From Phytoseiulus persimilis (lineage: Eukaryota; Arthropoda; Arachnida; Mesostigmata; Phytoseiidae), in assembly GCA_037576195.1 (NCBI GenBank), contig CM075104.1, positions 10,866,211 through 10,930,210 of the forward strand: a stretch of 64,000 nt of DNA, read 5' to 3'. Below the pieces are notes generated by a model, which was not told the DNA's origin, did no database searches, and was given only the letters and a program-made list of their open reading frames with translations. The position numbers and the translations under genes were made by a program. Positions 46,101 to 59,400 of the stretch are shown one piece after another (position 1 is the first letter of the stretch; the number at the start of each line of letters is the position of its first letter).

Positions 46101-49100
46101 TAGTGGATGTCCGGCTTTGGAATCGATCAATGCGGATAGCCCTGTCCCGCGCTCAGTTGGTTTCCGTGCCTGGTATGGAATTGCGAATTCTTGGCGTTCA
46201 AACCGTTCAGAATTCGATGCTCAAAGGACGCAAATATGATGAACTCGAGGATCAAAAGGAATATGGAAGAGACGGACTGTTCGATTTTGAGGCGTCTGTG
46301 TCCATAAATCGACTGATGTGGTCTTCTGAAATAAGAACTGTTCCTTATGATCGTCCCATGTTTGCGAAATCAGAGGCAGTTACAAGAACTCGGCGAGGAT
46401 TTATTTCGAGAGATTGAACCTTTCCACCAGTTCTATGCCGGGTATGAGCTCACCGAGGCCTGCGTTCAACAAACAGACTTCTCGGCAGCATCGATGCCGC
46501 CTAGATAATTGTTTGAACTTGTGGAGCGGGGAGAGGAGAACCGGTCGATGATCTGATGCCACACTGCGGCAAGCGCAGCACCAACGTCTCAGCTACAAGA
46601 CGGATGGAGAGCCTCGCTTCAGCCTCTCACCAAAAGACCAACTCCCCCTAATGGAGTTCTGTTCGGCGGACCGAGGGACAAACGGACGGATTTCGGCGTT
46701 TCATTTTGTGCTCCCTCATGGAGGATAAAGTTCGTGGTTGCGCGACTGTGAGGCTTTCTCTCTGTCGCGCTCCGAGCAGGAAGCCCATGAAGACACGCTG
46801 GAATTCTTTTCGTTTTTTTTTATTGCGAGACCCCCCTCTCTCTGATGTGGGACCGGACGGAGTAGAGCCAGCTTCGATTGGAAAACCTTCGATCAGGAGG
46901 GTGGTCCGTGAAGAGCACCCCTAACGCCTTGGAAGCACAGGGGGAACTATGGCCGTCAGTTTGATACTCGGCGGCGCCGAAACTTCCAGGGTCCCCTAGC
47001 GAATATCGGCGAAGTTCACTCCAAAAGCGATGCGCGCAATCTCAAACTCATGAGAGCACTTGCGCACGTGGCCGCAGAATGTCTGCGTACATCCATAAGC
47101 AAGTCGGAATGGATTCGACTGGTTCTCTATCATAACATGAAAACGGATTCGTCAACGAGAAACGCGGCTAGTCAAAAATCAAGAACTTTCCGCCGCTGTT
47201 CGGGGAGCTCGCCTGATCGCCTTGGCGCGATTCATTGCAGAGAATCGGAATCCGCGCAAACCCCTCCGTCGTAAAATGCGCAAAAATATAAAACGACGAC
47301 ACTGCATGGGAGTGGGGGAGCTGCTCGGCTGGCTCTATGGGTGTGCGTGCGTGCGTGCTCTCTATTTGTGGTCGATAATGGCGGAGGCACATTTGAACTT
47401 TTGCGATAGCGACTTTGGCGCGCAGGCAGACGACCGAACGGTCGGTAGCGGGCATCAGTGTCGGCAAAAGCTCACCCATCCTCAGCCATGGGCTCCATAA
47501 TATCCAAAAGCGCTCGACGTCGTTGCCTGATAGCGACGTTTTATTGGACCGGCTCGGCAAGGAGCAGAACATGAGCTGCGGGGAGTGGGAGCCGATCATC
47601 GAGGAAACTCGAGCCTAAAACTGTCGTAATGAGAAACATCCATTAGTCTCTCCGCAAATGAGAAGCGAAACACGAAGTCAGGAATGTCAACGTTCCGATA
47701 CCCACTCTTGCTTCGAGGCTAACGTCTCACGTGGTACCACGGATGGAGCGTCCGGTGAGCCGTGGACTCGGCGAACCACATATTTCACCACGAAGGGTGA
47801 GTCGGCCATTTCCAGAGATACTGATCCTGCACAATGGGGAGGGCCAGCTAAAATGGAAGTGGGGAGGAGAGAGGAGGAAAAGCCGGACACTTGGACTCCG
47901 CACACACTGCGGCGTTCCTCGAGATCGCCCGGAGCGATGAGACTTGGCCACTCCGGACAGCATCTTTCCCGACGCTGAAGGAGCTAGAGCGGTAGCCATA
48001 AAAACTGTTGCTGTCTTCTCTCCCTCGACCGAGGAGCGGTCGGAACAGATGAATTCCCACAACAGATCCCTGAAACGTCTCCCCGCAGACCGACTTGGGA
48101 ATGTCTTGACTGGCTTCCTCGGAAGCAGGATCATAACCTGTCCTTAGCTCGGGTTATAGAACTTTGACGACTTTCGGCAGCGTCCCCGAAGAACGGCTCA
48201 CGGAAGCATTGAGGCAGGCGGGCACACTCGACTGTCGGATTCAGTTGTCGACGTCTCCGAGAGGAGAAGCATCCATCGATGCGGGGCCGACGGGACATGA
48301 GCAGACGAAGAGCTGATCGTCCGCGCTGGCGGATCATCCTGGGCTGCACTGTGAGCTCACTGATGAAGGAGATTTCCGGAGTGAGATTGACGGAGTTCGG
48401 AGGATCCAAGCGAGGAAGCTCCACTCGGAGACCAAGGTCATAAACCAGTTGGAACGATTGGGAGAGGAGCGCGGCAGTGCCGAATACGCACAAAGAGTTC
48501 GGACTCGGAGCCCAGCTCTATTTTCGCTGTTCATCTCCTCATCGAGTGCTACTATCGTTCGTATCCCGCAGCCGACCGAGAGCCGAATGAACGACCGACT
48601 GGGGCACAAGTAACGGCGCCGAACGCTCCGGCCCGGTCTTTAGTTAACAACTGTAGATGATGAAGAACTCTTGATAAGTCAGACGCTGAGGGCAGAGAAG
48701 TGGAAAAGCAAAGAAGAGAAAAGCCGGCCTAAAAATTGAACTCGGCCTGCCAGGCCGTCGAGCCGTCTTCGCCCATTATATTTATGGGTCTGGGAATCGG
48801 CAGGAAGCTCGAGGCGCCGGCCGGCCGTAGTGGGGGGGGGGGGAGCCTAAGATCTTCATTTCTCCCTCGTTCGTGGGATACGGCATCTCCCCATCTCTTT
48901 CAACTAGCCGACCCCGAGAACTCCTCGGGGCCCTCGGAGACCTCCTCAACTCTCCCCTACCCCACCTCGGAGGGGGACCGCCGAGGCGTCCCGGTCAAGG
49001 ATTGCGCCAACAAAGAGCTCTCCGTGACCCTCGGAAACACACTTAAATCCGTCTATTCTCCCACACATGGATCCAGGAGCTTCCTGGATTCTGGTTCTCC

Positions 49101-52100
49101 GGTGACTCGTGCCCGCATGCGTGACTGTGGAGCGGAACGATCTAACTTGTTTCGTAAATAACTGCTTGGAAAGAACCGCATGAACCCTAAACGACTGGGC
49201 TTGATACCAAAAGTTAGGTCGAAGCCTTGTACCTCCCCACGCTCGGAGACCGATCGGGCCGAATGTTCTTCCATTCAGCGTTCGCGGTCCGCAGTTGTTC
49301 CAACCATCCTTCCCGGAGTTCACGCTCTTCGGCGACGTCTGTTCGTTTGGAGCACCGTCAGGCGATCCTGCTTACGACAACTGGCCGGCTAGACAACAGG
49401 ACAAACAGGGACCGTTTCAGCAGACAAGCCAACGGACGCAGGGCAGAGCCAACACCGGGCGGGGACTGGAAAGTGGCTCTGCTGGCAGAACTTTTGGCAA
49501 AGTTCGTATTTTCCGTCCCAGCTCGAACCCGTAATCCTTACGAAAAACAAGCTTAGCACGGTCTCTGTTTTTCTCTTGGTCGCTTTCGTCCGCCTCGCTT
49601 CTTTCTTCTTCCAAACGACGAGAGACAGCGAGCAGTAACGATCAGACTCGTAAAGGTAAACTTGGCCATCGTTGCCGCTACCGGCGCTTCCTTCCTGCCC
49701 ACCCGGGTCTCTTCGTCCTTTTTCTGTCTTTGCTTCCTTTGGGAACGCCGAGGGCAATGCAGTCACCCGGCCGAGTCAGTGAGAGGCCATCGAGTCCGTT
49801 GATGCCACGGGGGTCCTGAGTGAGGCGGGGCGGGCTGGCGGCACAAGGGCGTCGGAAGAAGCAGCGGCGGCGGCGGCAGCAGCAGCACCGCAACCATGTT
49901 AAGTTATTTTGTCTTATTGGACGGCCCTTGAGCCCTTATAATAACTTGTGGCATCCCGAAGGGCCTTCGGTCGCTTCTTCTTCCTCCTCCCGTCTTAGTC
50001 GCTTCTTTTTATTATTACCAGCGGCGGCTGTGCGACAGACGCAGCCGTTTTCGATCCCTCAGCAGACGTCGGGGACAAACATCTTACTTTCGCGTGCTTG
50101 TCTGCTCCCTCTTCGCCGGATTCGCTTGAGCGCTGGCGAGCGGAACACGAAGCCCGGAAGGCCGGCTCGCTCGCGAAGCTCTACCGATCTTTATCTTCAA
50201 AACGACAACCACCAGAGTTATGGGAGTCCTTCCCCAGAGATAAGAAGCGCGACGGAGACTTCCCCGCTCGACCGGCTGGGAGGACTTTTTACTCACTCTC
50301 TCTCTCTAGCTACTTGAAATGAAAAGCCGAGAAAGCGGGCTCATTAAATTTTCCTTTTCATATGCTCAGACCTGACATTTCGCGTCAAACGACCGACCCG
50401 GCTCGTGTCGGCCTCCCTTCGCGATGCCTTGGTCCGCGAGATCCGTTCTCTCCGAGAGAAATCTAACTGTCGTTGAAGCCCTCCAACCGCAGTTCCCACA
50501 TCTCTTCCAGCACTTGAATTCTCGCTGCGCTCGACAAGACCAGCGATCGTGACATCCACCCTCTCCGGCCAACTTATCAAAATAGGTTATGCGGCGAGAA
50601 CCCTGCTGCGCCACCGGCGATGTGGCTTACGTTTGACGCGCGAATTGAATTCAAAATATTTTGTCAACGAAACCGTTCTGCTCAGAGGAAGCGACGGCTC
50701 GCATCCTGCGACGATCAGCTGTTTTCCTCCCTGGGCGAAGTTCAAAGGAAAACATCCCGGCCGGACTCCTCCGATCCCCCTCAAGGAGTTCGGGAAGCTC
50801 ACTCAAAACTGCGTCCTTGGAATCGATTCAGGCGGGGCGTTTCGTGCGGACGTTCAGCATCACTTTCGAGCCATTTCTCTCGGAGTTTAACCCATGAACG
50901 GTGCTGTGGAACTGCTCCTCGACTCTTCCTCCAACTGCCGCGATAAGAAGTGAGCTCTTCTGGAAGAGCACGCTGAGCCGCGCTCCAAACTCAGTGGAAT
51001 CGCTAATCCGATTCAACTGTTGGTTCGTGGAATTAACGTCGTCGTCCACGAGGTTTCCTGCGCGGCGGTACGCTGTGCTTGAGGAAAGAAGAAGCATAAC
51101 TCGGCGGGAAAAGAATGTAAGAGTGAAATGCCAAGAGCCGCGACAACCTGAGCAGCCCGTCCGACTCCGAGCTTAATCACGTACTTGCCGTCGGATCAAG
51201 ATACGAGATATAGGATACTTTCTCGTCGCGTCCACGTCTCTTCCTTGTTTCAATCGCGGAAACCGAAAACTCTCGTGCTGCGCCCGTTGTTTAAAACCTT
51301 TTGGATTTCGTTCGGAGCTTTTCATTAGGGCTGCTTCTGTCGATCTTTATTCGGAAGATGGGAATCACTCGAGAGAGCTCCACGAATGGAGAGTTTCCTC
51401 GAGGAAAGAATGAAGTTTCCGAAACTCTCGCGAACGAATCGATTGTTTCTTCAGGAAAACTCGTCTCTCACTGGGCGAGAATGCGAGAGGGCATCTTCTC
51501 CTGTTACGACGTCCAGCAGGCTCGGTGGTCCGAATGCTCTCTCAAGGGAGCGGTTCTCGTGTTTACGTCAAAGTTCGCCCGTATAGAGTTTGGACAGCGC
51601 GGCCCTCTGGGGTCCTCGTCCGGTGGGGACGACGTGCCCAGGCATGGCTGTCAGAGTAAATCGTCTCCTTTCTTCCCTTCGTCCTACTAGCAGACTGCGA
51701 TTCCCGTCAGACGCGACGGCAATGAACTTCAAGAGATTGGGACTTTCTTCTAGGAATCGTCCCAATCAGATGATGTCGGCGTGTCTGCTAAGCTAAACCC
51801 TTGCCAGAGCATGCTTGGTTTCAAGAGTTCATGCCACATGAGCGTTCTGATTCACTACACCGCTCGTGCTCTTGAGTTCAGGCTGATTCCTGTAGGGGAC
51901 ACCGGCCTACAGAATTGAGCCGCTTTTGATTCTGGGCCGCGTGACGTGATCAGCCTCGAGCCGATGGCTCGTCCTGAAGTTCGATGATGGCCCCGCCGAA
52001 TGCCGCGAACATTCTTCCGAGAATGTTGCCGTGTTGCTGTGAACCCGCTCGGGTTGGTTCCTGTTCATTTATCAAACGGGCAACGCAGTGAATCCTGTTC

Positions 52101-53429
52101 CATTGCATGTTTCTCGAGATAAGTTTTCGATCCGCGTCTTACGCCCGCTGTAGTGGAAACCGGGAACACAACAACCTCAAAAGCAGAACAAGCGTGTACT
52201 TTACAAAAGAAGAAATCGATATATTTTATTATTTCGGCAAACGCCTCCTCATTGTTGTTGTTGCTGACGTCGTCATTATCCCAAATCGATCGAGCCCAGC
52301 ACACCATCGTTCGGACGACGATTGCAATCAATATGTTGATCAATATATTACTGTACTAGGGTAAGGGTGCAAGGATCTCAGGCAGTTCGCCAACGTTATG
52401 TACAGGAAATAGCGTTTCTCTCGCTCGCCATTTTCATCCGGCGCAATTATCATCCACCAATTCACCTAGATGCTCACTCTCCTTCCTCCTGATCTCCTCT
52501 ACAACAACTTATTTCGTCTCTGTTTCAGCGGTTCCCTTCAGTCGGGAGAACGTTCAGTTGATTTCTCGGTCGCCGGGCTTTTTACAAAATACTCTGTACA
52601 TGGAGTTGTTAGTCGGTCCATATTTCGTCGTATGGTACAGATATGGAGCGATCGACGCAGCGAAAGCGGCAACAGTACCACCGCGTCGCCATCGATATTT
52701 TCTTTGGTAAAGGCTGCAGAACATCTCCACGGGAATCGTGAAGATCGGGAACGATCGGGGGCCCTGAACCAGAGGAGCCCGAAACGTTCCCTTGCTAAGA
52801 ACGTTTTTTCAGAAATGAAAAGAAGAGAAATATAGAACTCACGGGTATATTTACATCCTGTGTGAGTCGTCCGCGTATGTCGTCTCACATAGCTCCAACG
52901 GCTTCATGGAACCCAGTTTTTCAGTTGATTCGGCTGGGTTTCACGCGACCCATTTGTCGTCGTCGTGGGTAAGCCGATACCTCGCCGTCATTTAACTATA
53001 ATCACATTCAGTTATATTCCAGATATTATACACAATGTAAAAGCCAGAGTCTTGGATTCGATAAAGGTGACGATGCCTCACGAGATTCCGCAATCCGCTC
53101 GTGCTCGACCTCCCTGGGCTCCACAGCGGATCGTTCATTGTTTGTGGGCGTGCTCGATGAACTATCCCGAACTAACTGTGGACACGAGCTGTGAAAGTTG
53201 GCAACGCGGCACTTGCTCGGCATCCTCTATCTAACAACAGCCCGTCGTCGTCGCCAGCCTTCAGGGCTTGCCGCGCGTGGTAGACGGCTTCGGTCCATCA
53301 TAATTGCCTCCCGGGGGGGGGGGGGGGCGGCGCGACGTTCGTTGACACTGAACTCGTCGTCGCTTCATCGCGTTTCCACCAACTTCATCTCGGGAAAGTA
53401 ACAACAACAAAAGGTAGATTTGTAAGGTT
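40119..53429. other. 13-kb interval without recognisable coding sequence
   Basis: No exon chain or known domain on either strand. Features seen: a GC-rich, strongly strand-skewed stretch at about 42.6-43.5 kb that yields Arg-rich low-complexity frames; GGC/CAGCAG-type triplet clusters near 42970-43010 and 49855-49895; a 12-base G run at 48832-48843; and a 15-base G run at 53313-53327. An inverted repeat lies at 49901-49908 and 49940-49947 (AAGTTATT/AATAACTT). The interval may hold promoters and non-coding 5' exons of flanking or distant genes, a lncRNA, or the teneurin 3' UTR at its right end. Confidence 0.5.
52225..52230 (-). promoter_or_regulatory. Candidate poly(A) signal for teneurin
   Basis: AATAAA on the minus strand in an A/T-rich patch about 1.2 kb beyond the teneurin stop. 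It is the nearest one I noticed, and would imply a long 3' UTR. Confidence 0.3.
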
Positions 53430-56400
53430 TCACATTTCGTCATGATCTCGTTTCTGGTTCCTGTGCAACACGATATTGGCGGGATCGTCGGCCAGTTCGG
53501 GGTAGCTGGCGACGTCATGGTAGTAATCCCCACGATAGCCCGGTGCCGATCCCGTTCGGATGATGTCGTCCTTGTCCTTCTCGGTCCACTCGAGCTGGCC
53601 GGACTGGTCTCTGCTCAGCAGTTCGCGCTCCTGAGCCCAGCGCTGTGTAACAGCGTGCTTCTTGGCATGTCGTAGAATCCTCTGATGTTCTTTCGCCATC
53701 TGAGAGCCGTAGCGTATGCTGAGCACGGCGTACGGCGTATGGATTCGAATGTCGGAGAACTGGTTGCTGTGGTCCGTGTGATGCGTCATGTTGATACTAC
53801 TGCCCAGTCTCTGCAGCTGGGTGATGTCATCGTCGAATTTCCAAGTCGTTTCCTTCAGGAAATAGAACACGTCGAGACCGTGCATCACCAGATGGAGATT
53901 CACTAGCTGAGTGTTGTTGAATACGGCCATGTAAACATCCTTGTTAATCTGGTTCGCTTTATCAACCGACCGAACCACGGCTCGGCCCTCCATTTGAGAA
54001 ATCGTGATGCCTGCAATCAACCAGATCGGGAACTTCATCAGATCGAGAGAAATCGCCAACTAACATCTCTCATTGCTCGTCTTCTGCTCCGCTGCGCCTC
54101 CTCCCACTTGATCAACTGCGTCCATAGCTCTGTTCCGTGGCAGTGGTGAAAGAGCACCACCACCGCCGCAAGAGAAAAGGGAAAACCCGTCGAAAACTCA
54201 TATTCGGCGGGACGGAGAGTTATCTCTTCGGGTGAAAAAAAATGTCATAGAGCGAAGCAAGATGCTCAACTATAGGGATGCGCAATAACTTGGGACCAGG
54301 TTCGAGATCGGTGAGACCGGAGGGGACATGCGGCCTAATGAGGATTGTAGGATCTACTGAACGCTTGAAGAAAAGAGCGAGCCTACGGTTGAGGGTGAAG
54401 CTCGAGGATTGGAGCAGGTAAATTGAACGAAGTAGAGAAAGTCCGACCCTGGACTCGGTTCTAGAAAGTTTATTCATTAGGAACAGCTGGAGGCTGGAGT
54501 GGAATACGCGGCAGCTTCTCCTCGGTCGATTCGGAGGGTATAGGCGCAGGTAATCAATTGAACCGCTGCAGTGAGTGTTTCTATCTTCATCGATCCGATG
54601 AGTCGAACGAGGGGATCACAAAGAAAAAACCTCCAGGCTCAGAACTGATACCCTGCACCAAATAAAACTCGGTCCTTATTCGGCTCTTCTTCCTTCCATA
54701 GCGAGCATTCCGACCGCACCCACCAATTCACAAAGCTCGTCGACCGGGAACGCCAGAGTTTCGATCTCAGTCGGAAGGATCCGTGATCGGGATCGCAAGC
54801 AAACTTCGAAAACTCACGGAGCATGGTGCTGGAGCGGAAGGGGGAACGACTCATAGAGTCGGAGCGGGAGGTTTTATCTCTATGATGACAGGGGTATTTT
54901 TCAGGAATCGAAAGGAGATTCGAATAGCTTAGGAGAGATCATTGAATGACCCTCTTCCTGTGGAGGGCTAAGTCTACTCGGGAGAGGAGCGAACATCCTT
55001 AATCCCTCCTGTCCGTCCGCGGGATCGTCTGTCGCGACTCTTAGATAAACGTTGAGACACAGAGATGGGGCGAGCCGGAGAGACTCGCTGAAAGATGAGA
55101 CCGTCTTCGTCATCGATGGAAACTTACCCGAGCCAAGCGGGACGTGTAGAGTTGTGAGCTGGTTGGCGCTCAGGAAATCTTCCTGTTTCACTCGGGAGCG
55201 GTCAACAGAGCTTAGCCGCGCGAAGTTCGCAAGTTTGCGCTGCACTGAACACACATAGCCCGAGATCAGCGGAACGGATGGCAATTGTGGAAGCACGGAG
55301 AATTTGTCGATGTTGTTTCGACTGTCATGGAAACCGTTGGCCGTTCGCATAACTGACGAAGGACGACCAAGACCCATCGTTTCAATGTCGATGCCCTGGC
55401 TGGCGATCCAATCGGGAGTGTCTGCAGTGGTATGAGAAAACGTGCAAGTCAGTTCCGGCTCTCAAAACTAGGTTGACATCAACAACGACTGACGAGAGTG
55501 AGACGGAACGGCTACGAGCCACGGGGATACTTTAAAGAAGAGGCTCCGAAGATCGCTGAAGAGCCCAATGCAAAGGTCGGAGCCTTCGGCCGACTCACCG
55601 TATTTGTTCTGCTGTTTCTTATGCAGATTGACAGGATCGTTGTTGTTGAATTGGTACAGGTGAAGATGCCGTATGTCGTTGACGTGATTGAGTACATTCT
55701 CATAGCGGGGCGTCATCCACTTGCCGGTTAAGGAATCGTATACTTTGTCTCCGATGTGCAGCAACAGCGTCAGTGGGTCCAGAATTCCACCCTGGAAGTC
55801 GACAGGCACATAGAATGTCGGCGTCGAATCGTAGATTATGTGCCCGTAAGGTCCTCGCAGAACTTCTTTGATGACCTCGCCGTAACGGTCGAATATCAGC
55901 GTCGGGCTTCCGTTGTGATCGGTCGCCACATAGTAGCTGTCCTTGTTGACCAGTATATGAATCAGGAAGTCGTTGTTGTCATAAATGAGACTCATGCTCC
56001 GCCCATCGGCGTTGTTGTATATGTGGGTTACGAGGTGCGGGCGAGTCAGGTCGGCGTAGAAGAACTGTGTCATGTTTCCAAAGTGGTCCTTGCGCATGGC
56101 AAGACGATTCTGGGCGTCGTAGAAGTATTTCACCTCGTACTTTCCTCGGGTCCCTGATGCTCTGATCAGCTGACCCTTGACGTTGTAATGGAATCTTTCC
56201 TCTCCTCGCTGAACGACAAAGCCTCGATCATTAACGACAAATGGAGTTTCGCCAAACCGGAGAATCCTGTCACCCACGTCGTGGAGGATTTCGATTTTGT
56301 TGCCCATGTAGCGCATGGTGACGATGTTTCCGTTATCGTCGTAGTGGAAGTTCCAGCGGTCCTTGCCCACCATCTCGATGAGCTGGTTGTCGAGATCGTA

Positions 56401-59400
56401 CGAGAAGTTCTGAGTTCTCATCTGACTTCCGCCTTGGAGCCGCATCAGCGTTTTGCTTTGAATGAGGTTGTTGTTCTCGCCGTAGGTGCAATCCAGGCTG
56501 TAAACCTCCTTCTCGGCTATGAGCAGGCCGCGATGCTGGATGCGAGCCATGCCATCTGTGAGTTGAGTGAACGTGGCCACGCCATCGGCAAGTACTGTGT
56601 CGTTGGGGCTCTGGGTAAACACGCGGAACAGTCCAATTTGCTCACGTTTGCCCGTCTCGGGATCGTAACTCAGATCGATATCGGCAAACTGCAGGGTTCC
56701 AACACGAGCTCTTATGTGTTTTGGCCGGAACCAATTGTCGTACTGATAATGGAAATTGGCCGTCGTGAGCTGGAACTTCGAGTAGAACTTGGCCACACAT
56801 TGGGTGAGCATGGCGCCATCGTAGAAATAGTCGTATTTGACCTCGACGTCGTTCTCACTCCAGGCCTCACTTTTTACGAAACCGGTCGAGCTGTAATTGG
56901 TGACAGTTTTTCCGCCACCGTAAACGACGGCGCTCAGCAAGCTCTGATTGTTGTAGCGATAGAGAACGCGACCGTTGTCTCCGGGGAATATTTTCAATAT
57001 TGGCTGACCGCGGTCGTTGTAGTAGACCGTCAACGGCCCGTGGTTCCCGGGCGGAGTGTACAGGAGTTTGTAGAAGCCGATCGAAACGAGGATTTGGTAG
57101 CTGTGGATTGTCGATTTCGGCGTCGTTATGCTCTCGAGGCCGCCATTTTTGTCGTACTTCAGAACGTACTCCCGACCACTGGGCAGCTTGACTTTCGCGG
57201 GCTTGCTCAAGCCCTCGTACGAGTAGTGCATCTTGCCCTCGTTGGCGAGTTTCACCTCGCTGAGCAGACCGCTCCGGTCGTATGTGTAGGACTCCTGCAT
57301 GGCGCCCTGGCTCCAGCCGGACGGCCTTCCCAGTCGATCATATTGGATGTTGAGCGGAACTTTGGTGTCCGTCGGCAGATATTGGATCGGCCTAGAGAAG
57401 GTGTCGTACTGAATCACCAGGAATGGTCGGCGAGACGCGTTGTACACCATCTCGCGGTCGGCCATCCAATCGTATTCGGTCGTCAGGTACTGCGACGCAT
57501 TCACCTGGAATATATTCTTGCTTCAATCGAGTATTCCCCGAAACGAGCGAACCGAACCACGCGGTGCCCCGCCAGAACGGCAAGAACGCCGAAACACGTC
57601 GACAGGACAACAGAACATACCAGCAGAGTTCGTTCGACTGCAGACACGGTAACGGCATCACGTTCCTTCCGGTTGTACTTGACATCGTACTTCCATTCGA
57701 GGGAATTGCTGATTCCAGCTTCACCTTCGGTGTACACCGTTTGTTTCACCGGAATAGGGAACATCCCAGCCTGTACTGCGAGCAAATGGTTCAGAACCTT
57801 ATGAGTAGCTGCTTCCCAAAGAGCTGACGTTTTCCAGGGTGCACGGATCTCGATGGCTCCGTCTTGATGCATCGTGGACTCGAGGCTCACTCCACCTGCA
57901 ATTCGGAAGAGGGGTATTCTTGTAGCACAGCCGAGAGGAATCGCCCAATGGAGCAGCAGGAAACGATGAGCGTGGCTCTCGTTTATGTTTCCGGAGCTAG
58001 ACCGTGTCTCTTCCAGATGCAGCTTCCACGAAATTCGTCTAGATCTCTGGAAAACGTCCTCCTCGAGAACTTAGTCGAGTGGGAGCTCCGCACAGAATTT
58101 CGATCAAAAGTTTTTCGCTTCTCGGAACGGAGAGCGGAATATGACGAGGAGGGCTGCCGAGGTTTGTGAGTTGGCGCGTGATTTTCAATCCTTTTTTTTA
58201 TATTTGTTCGGGGCTGCACGCGGCACGCCTTCCTGGCATTACGTGCAGCGCATTCCGAGCAAGCAGGAACACGAGCAACTCTCCACGGAGGACGAACAAC
58301 ACTCCGAGGAGGACGCGACCGAGCAGGGAAAAACAAGAAAAACACGACTGTCTGTGACATGACGGCAGCTACGCATTGCGAGGCTTCCTTCGAACTGCAT
58401 CGTAGTAGGATGTGATACACACAATGCAAACAACGAGCCCGAAGGGAAGAGTTGCTCTGTTTCCGGTGTTCCCCTATTCGTCTCCTCTCCCCGGGGCCCC
58501 TCTTGCTCACTCGGTCCGTCTTATAATTGCGTTAAAGATACTCTCGATGCACTTCAACTTCGACAGCGGCTTCCTCAAACAAAACACTGCACTACAAACA
58601 GAACCCGGAAAACGGTCAAGCGCTCCCGCGGAAGGGTTTGTTCAGATGCTGGTGGAGGCCTCAAATCGAACTTACCGGCAGTGGTCGTGACGCTGGATCC
58701 CTTGACGATGACAATGTCAGTGGATTTCTCATCCTTCGCTGACACAGCGGCGCCTCGGTCCGAGAGATCAAACTCGAGTTCCACGATCTTTCCAGAGGGT
58801 CGGACGACACTCGTAAGACGACCATTTTCGTCGTAAATGTAATGGAATGTCATGCCATTCGAGTCGTGCCTGAAACGACGGAATCGATTCAGCGGAGGGC
58901 AATGGTGGAACTTTCAGACTTTCGGCTGCGTTGCCCGACAACGGATTGCGTCGGCTAGAGCCTCGTCGAGGACTTGTTAGGCCAGCGAGCGGTCTTCGTG
59001 AGGCAGCTCACAGCTGATGATCTTACCGAGATGTGAGGAGGCCGGTGACGCTTTCGTACTCGAAGTTGTACTGCAGGTTGTCAGCGTTGGTGAACGATAG
59101 CAGCTGCTTCTGTTTGTTGACGAACACTCGGCATTTCTGACCTCTGGCAGTCTCAATGCTGAACATATTGTTGGCTGAATCGCGCAAAAATGCGACTTTG
59201 TTCCCGGAGGCATCGGTGACAGCACTGAGTTTCCCCAGCGAGGTATTCACGTTGTACAGGAAAGTGTATTTCGTTTTGCCGGTGAGAGCGCTCTTCGTCA
59301 GGATGTGTTGGCCATATTTGTTGAACACGTAGATTTCGTGGTTTTCGGGGAACGCTATCTGGTACTCGTTGTCTCCGCTAGCTTCGGGGAGGTAGGGCAC

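Noticed and set aside
56188..57804. 538-codon open frame on the plus strand
   Set aside because: Antisense to the largest teneurin exon. Teneurin is certain from its YD repeats, and the plus frame is a codon-bias shadow.
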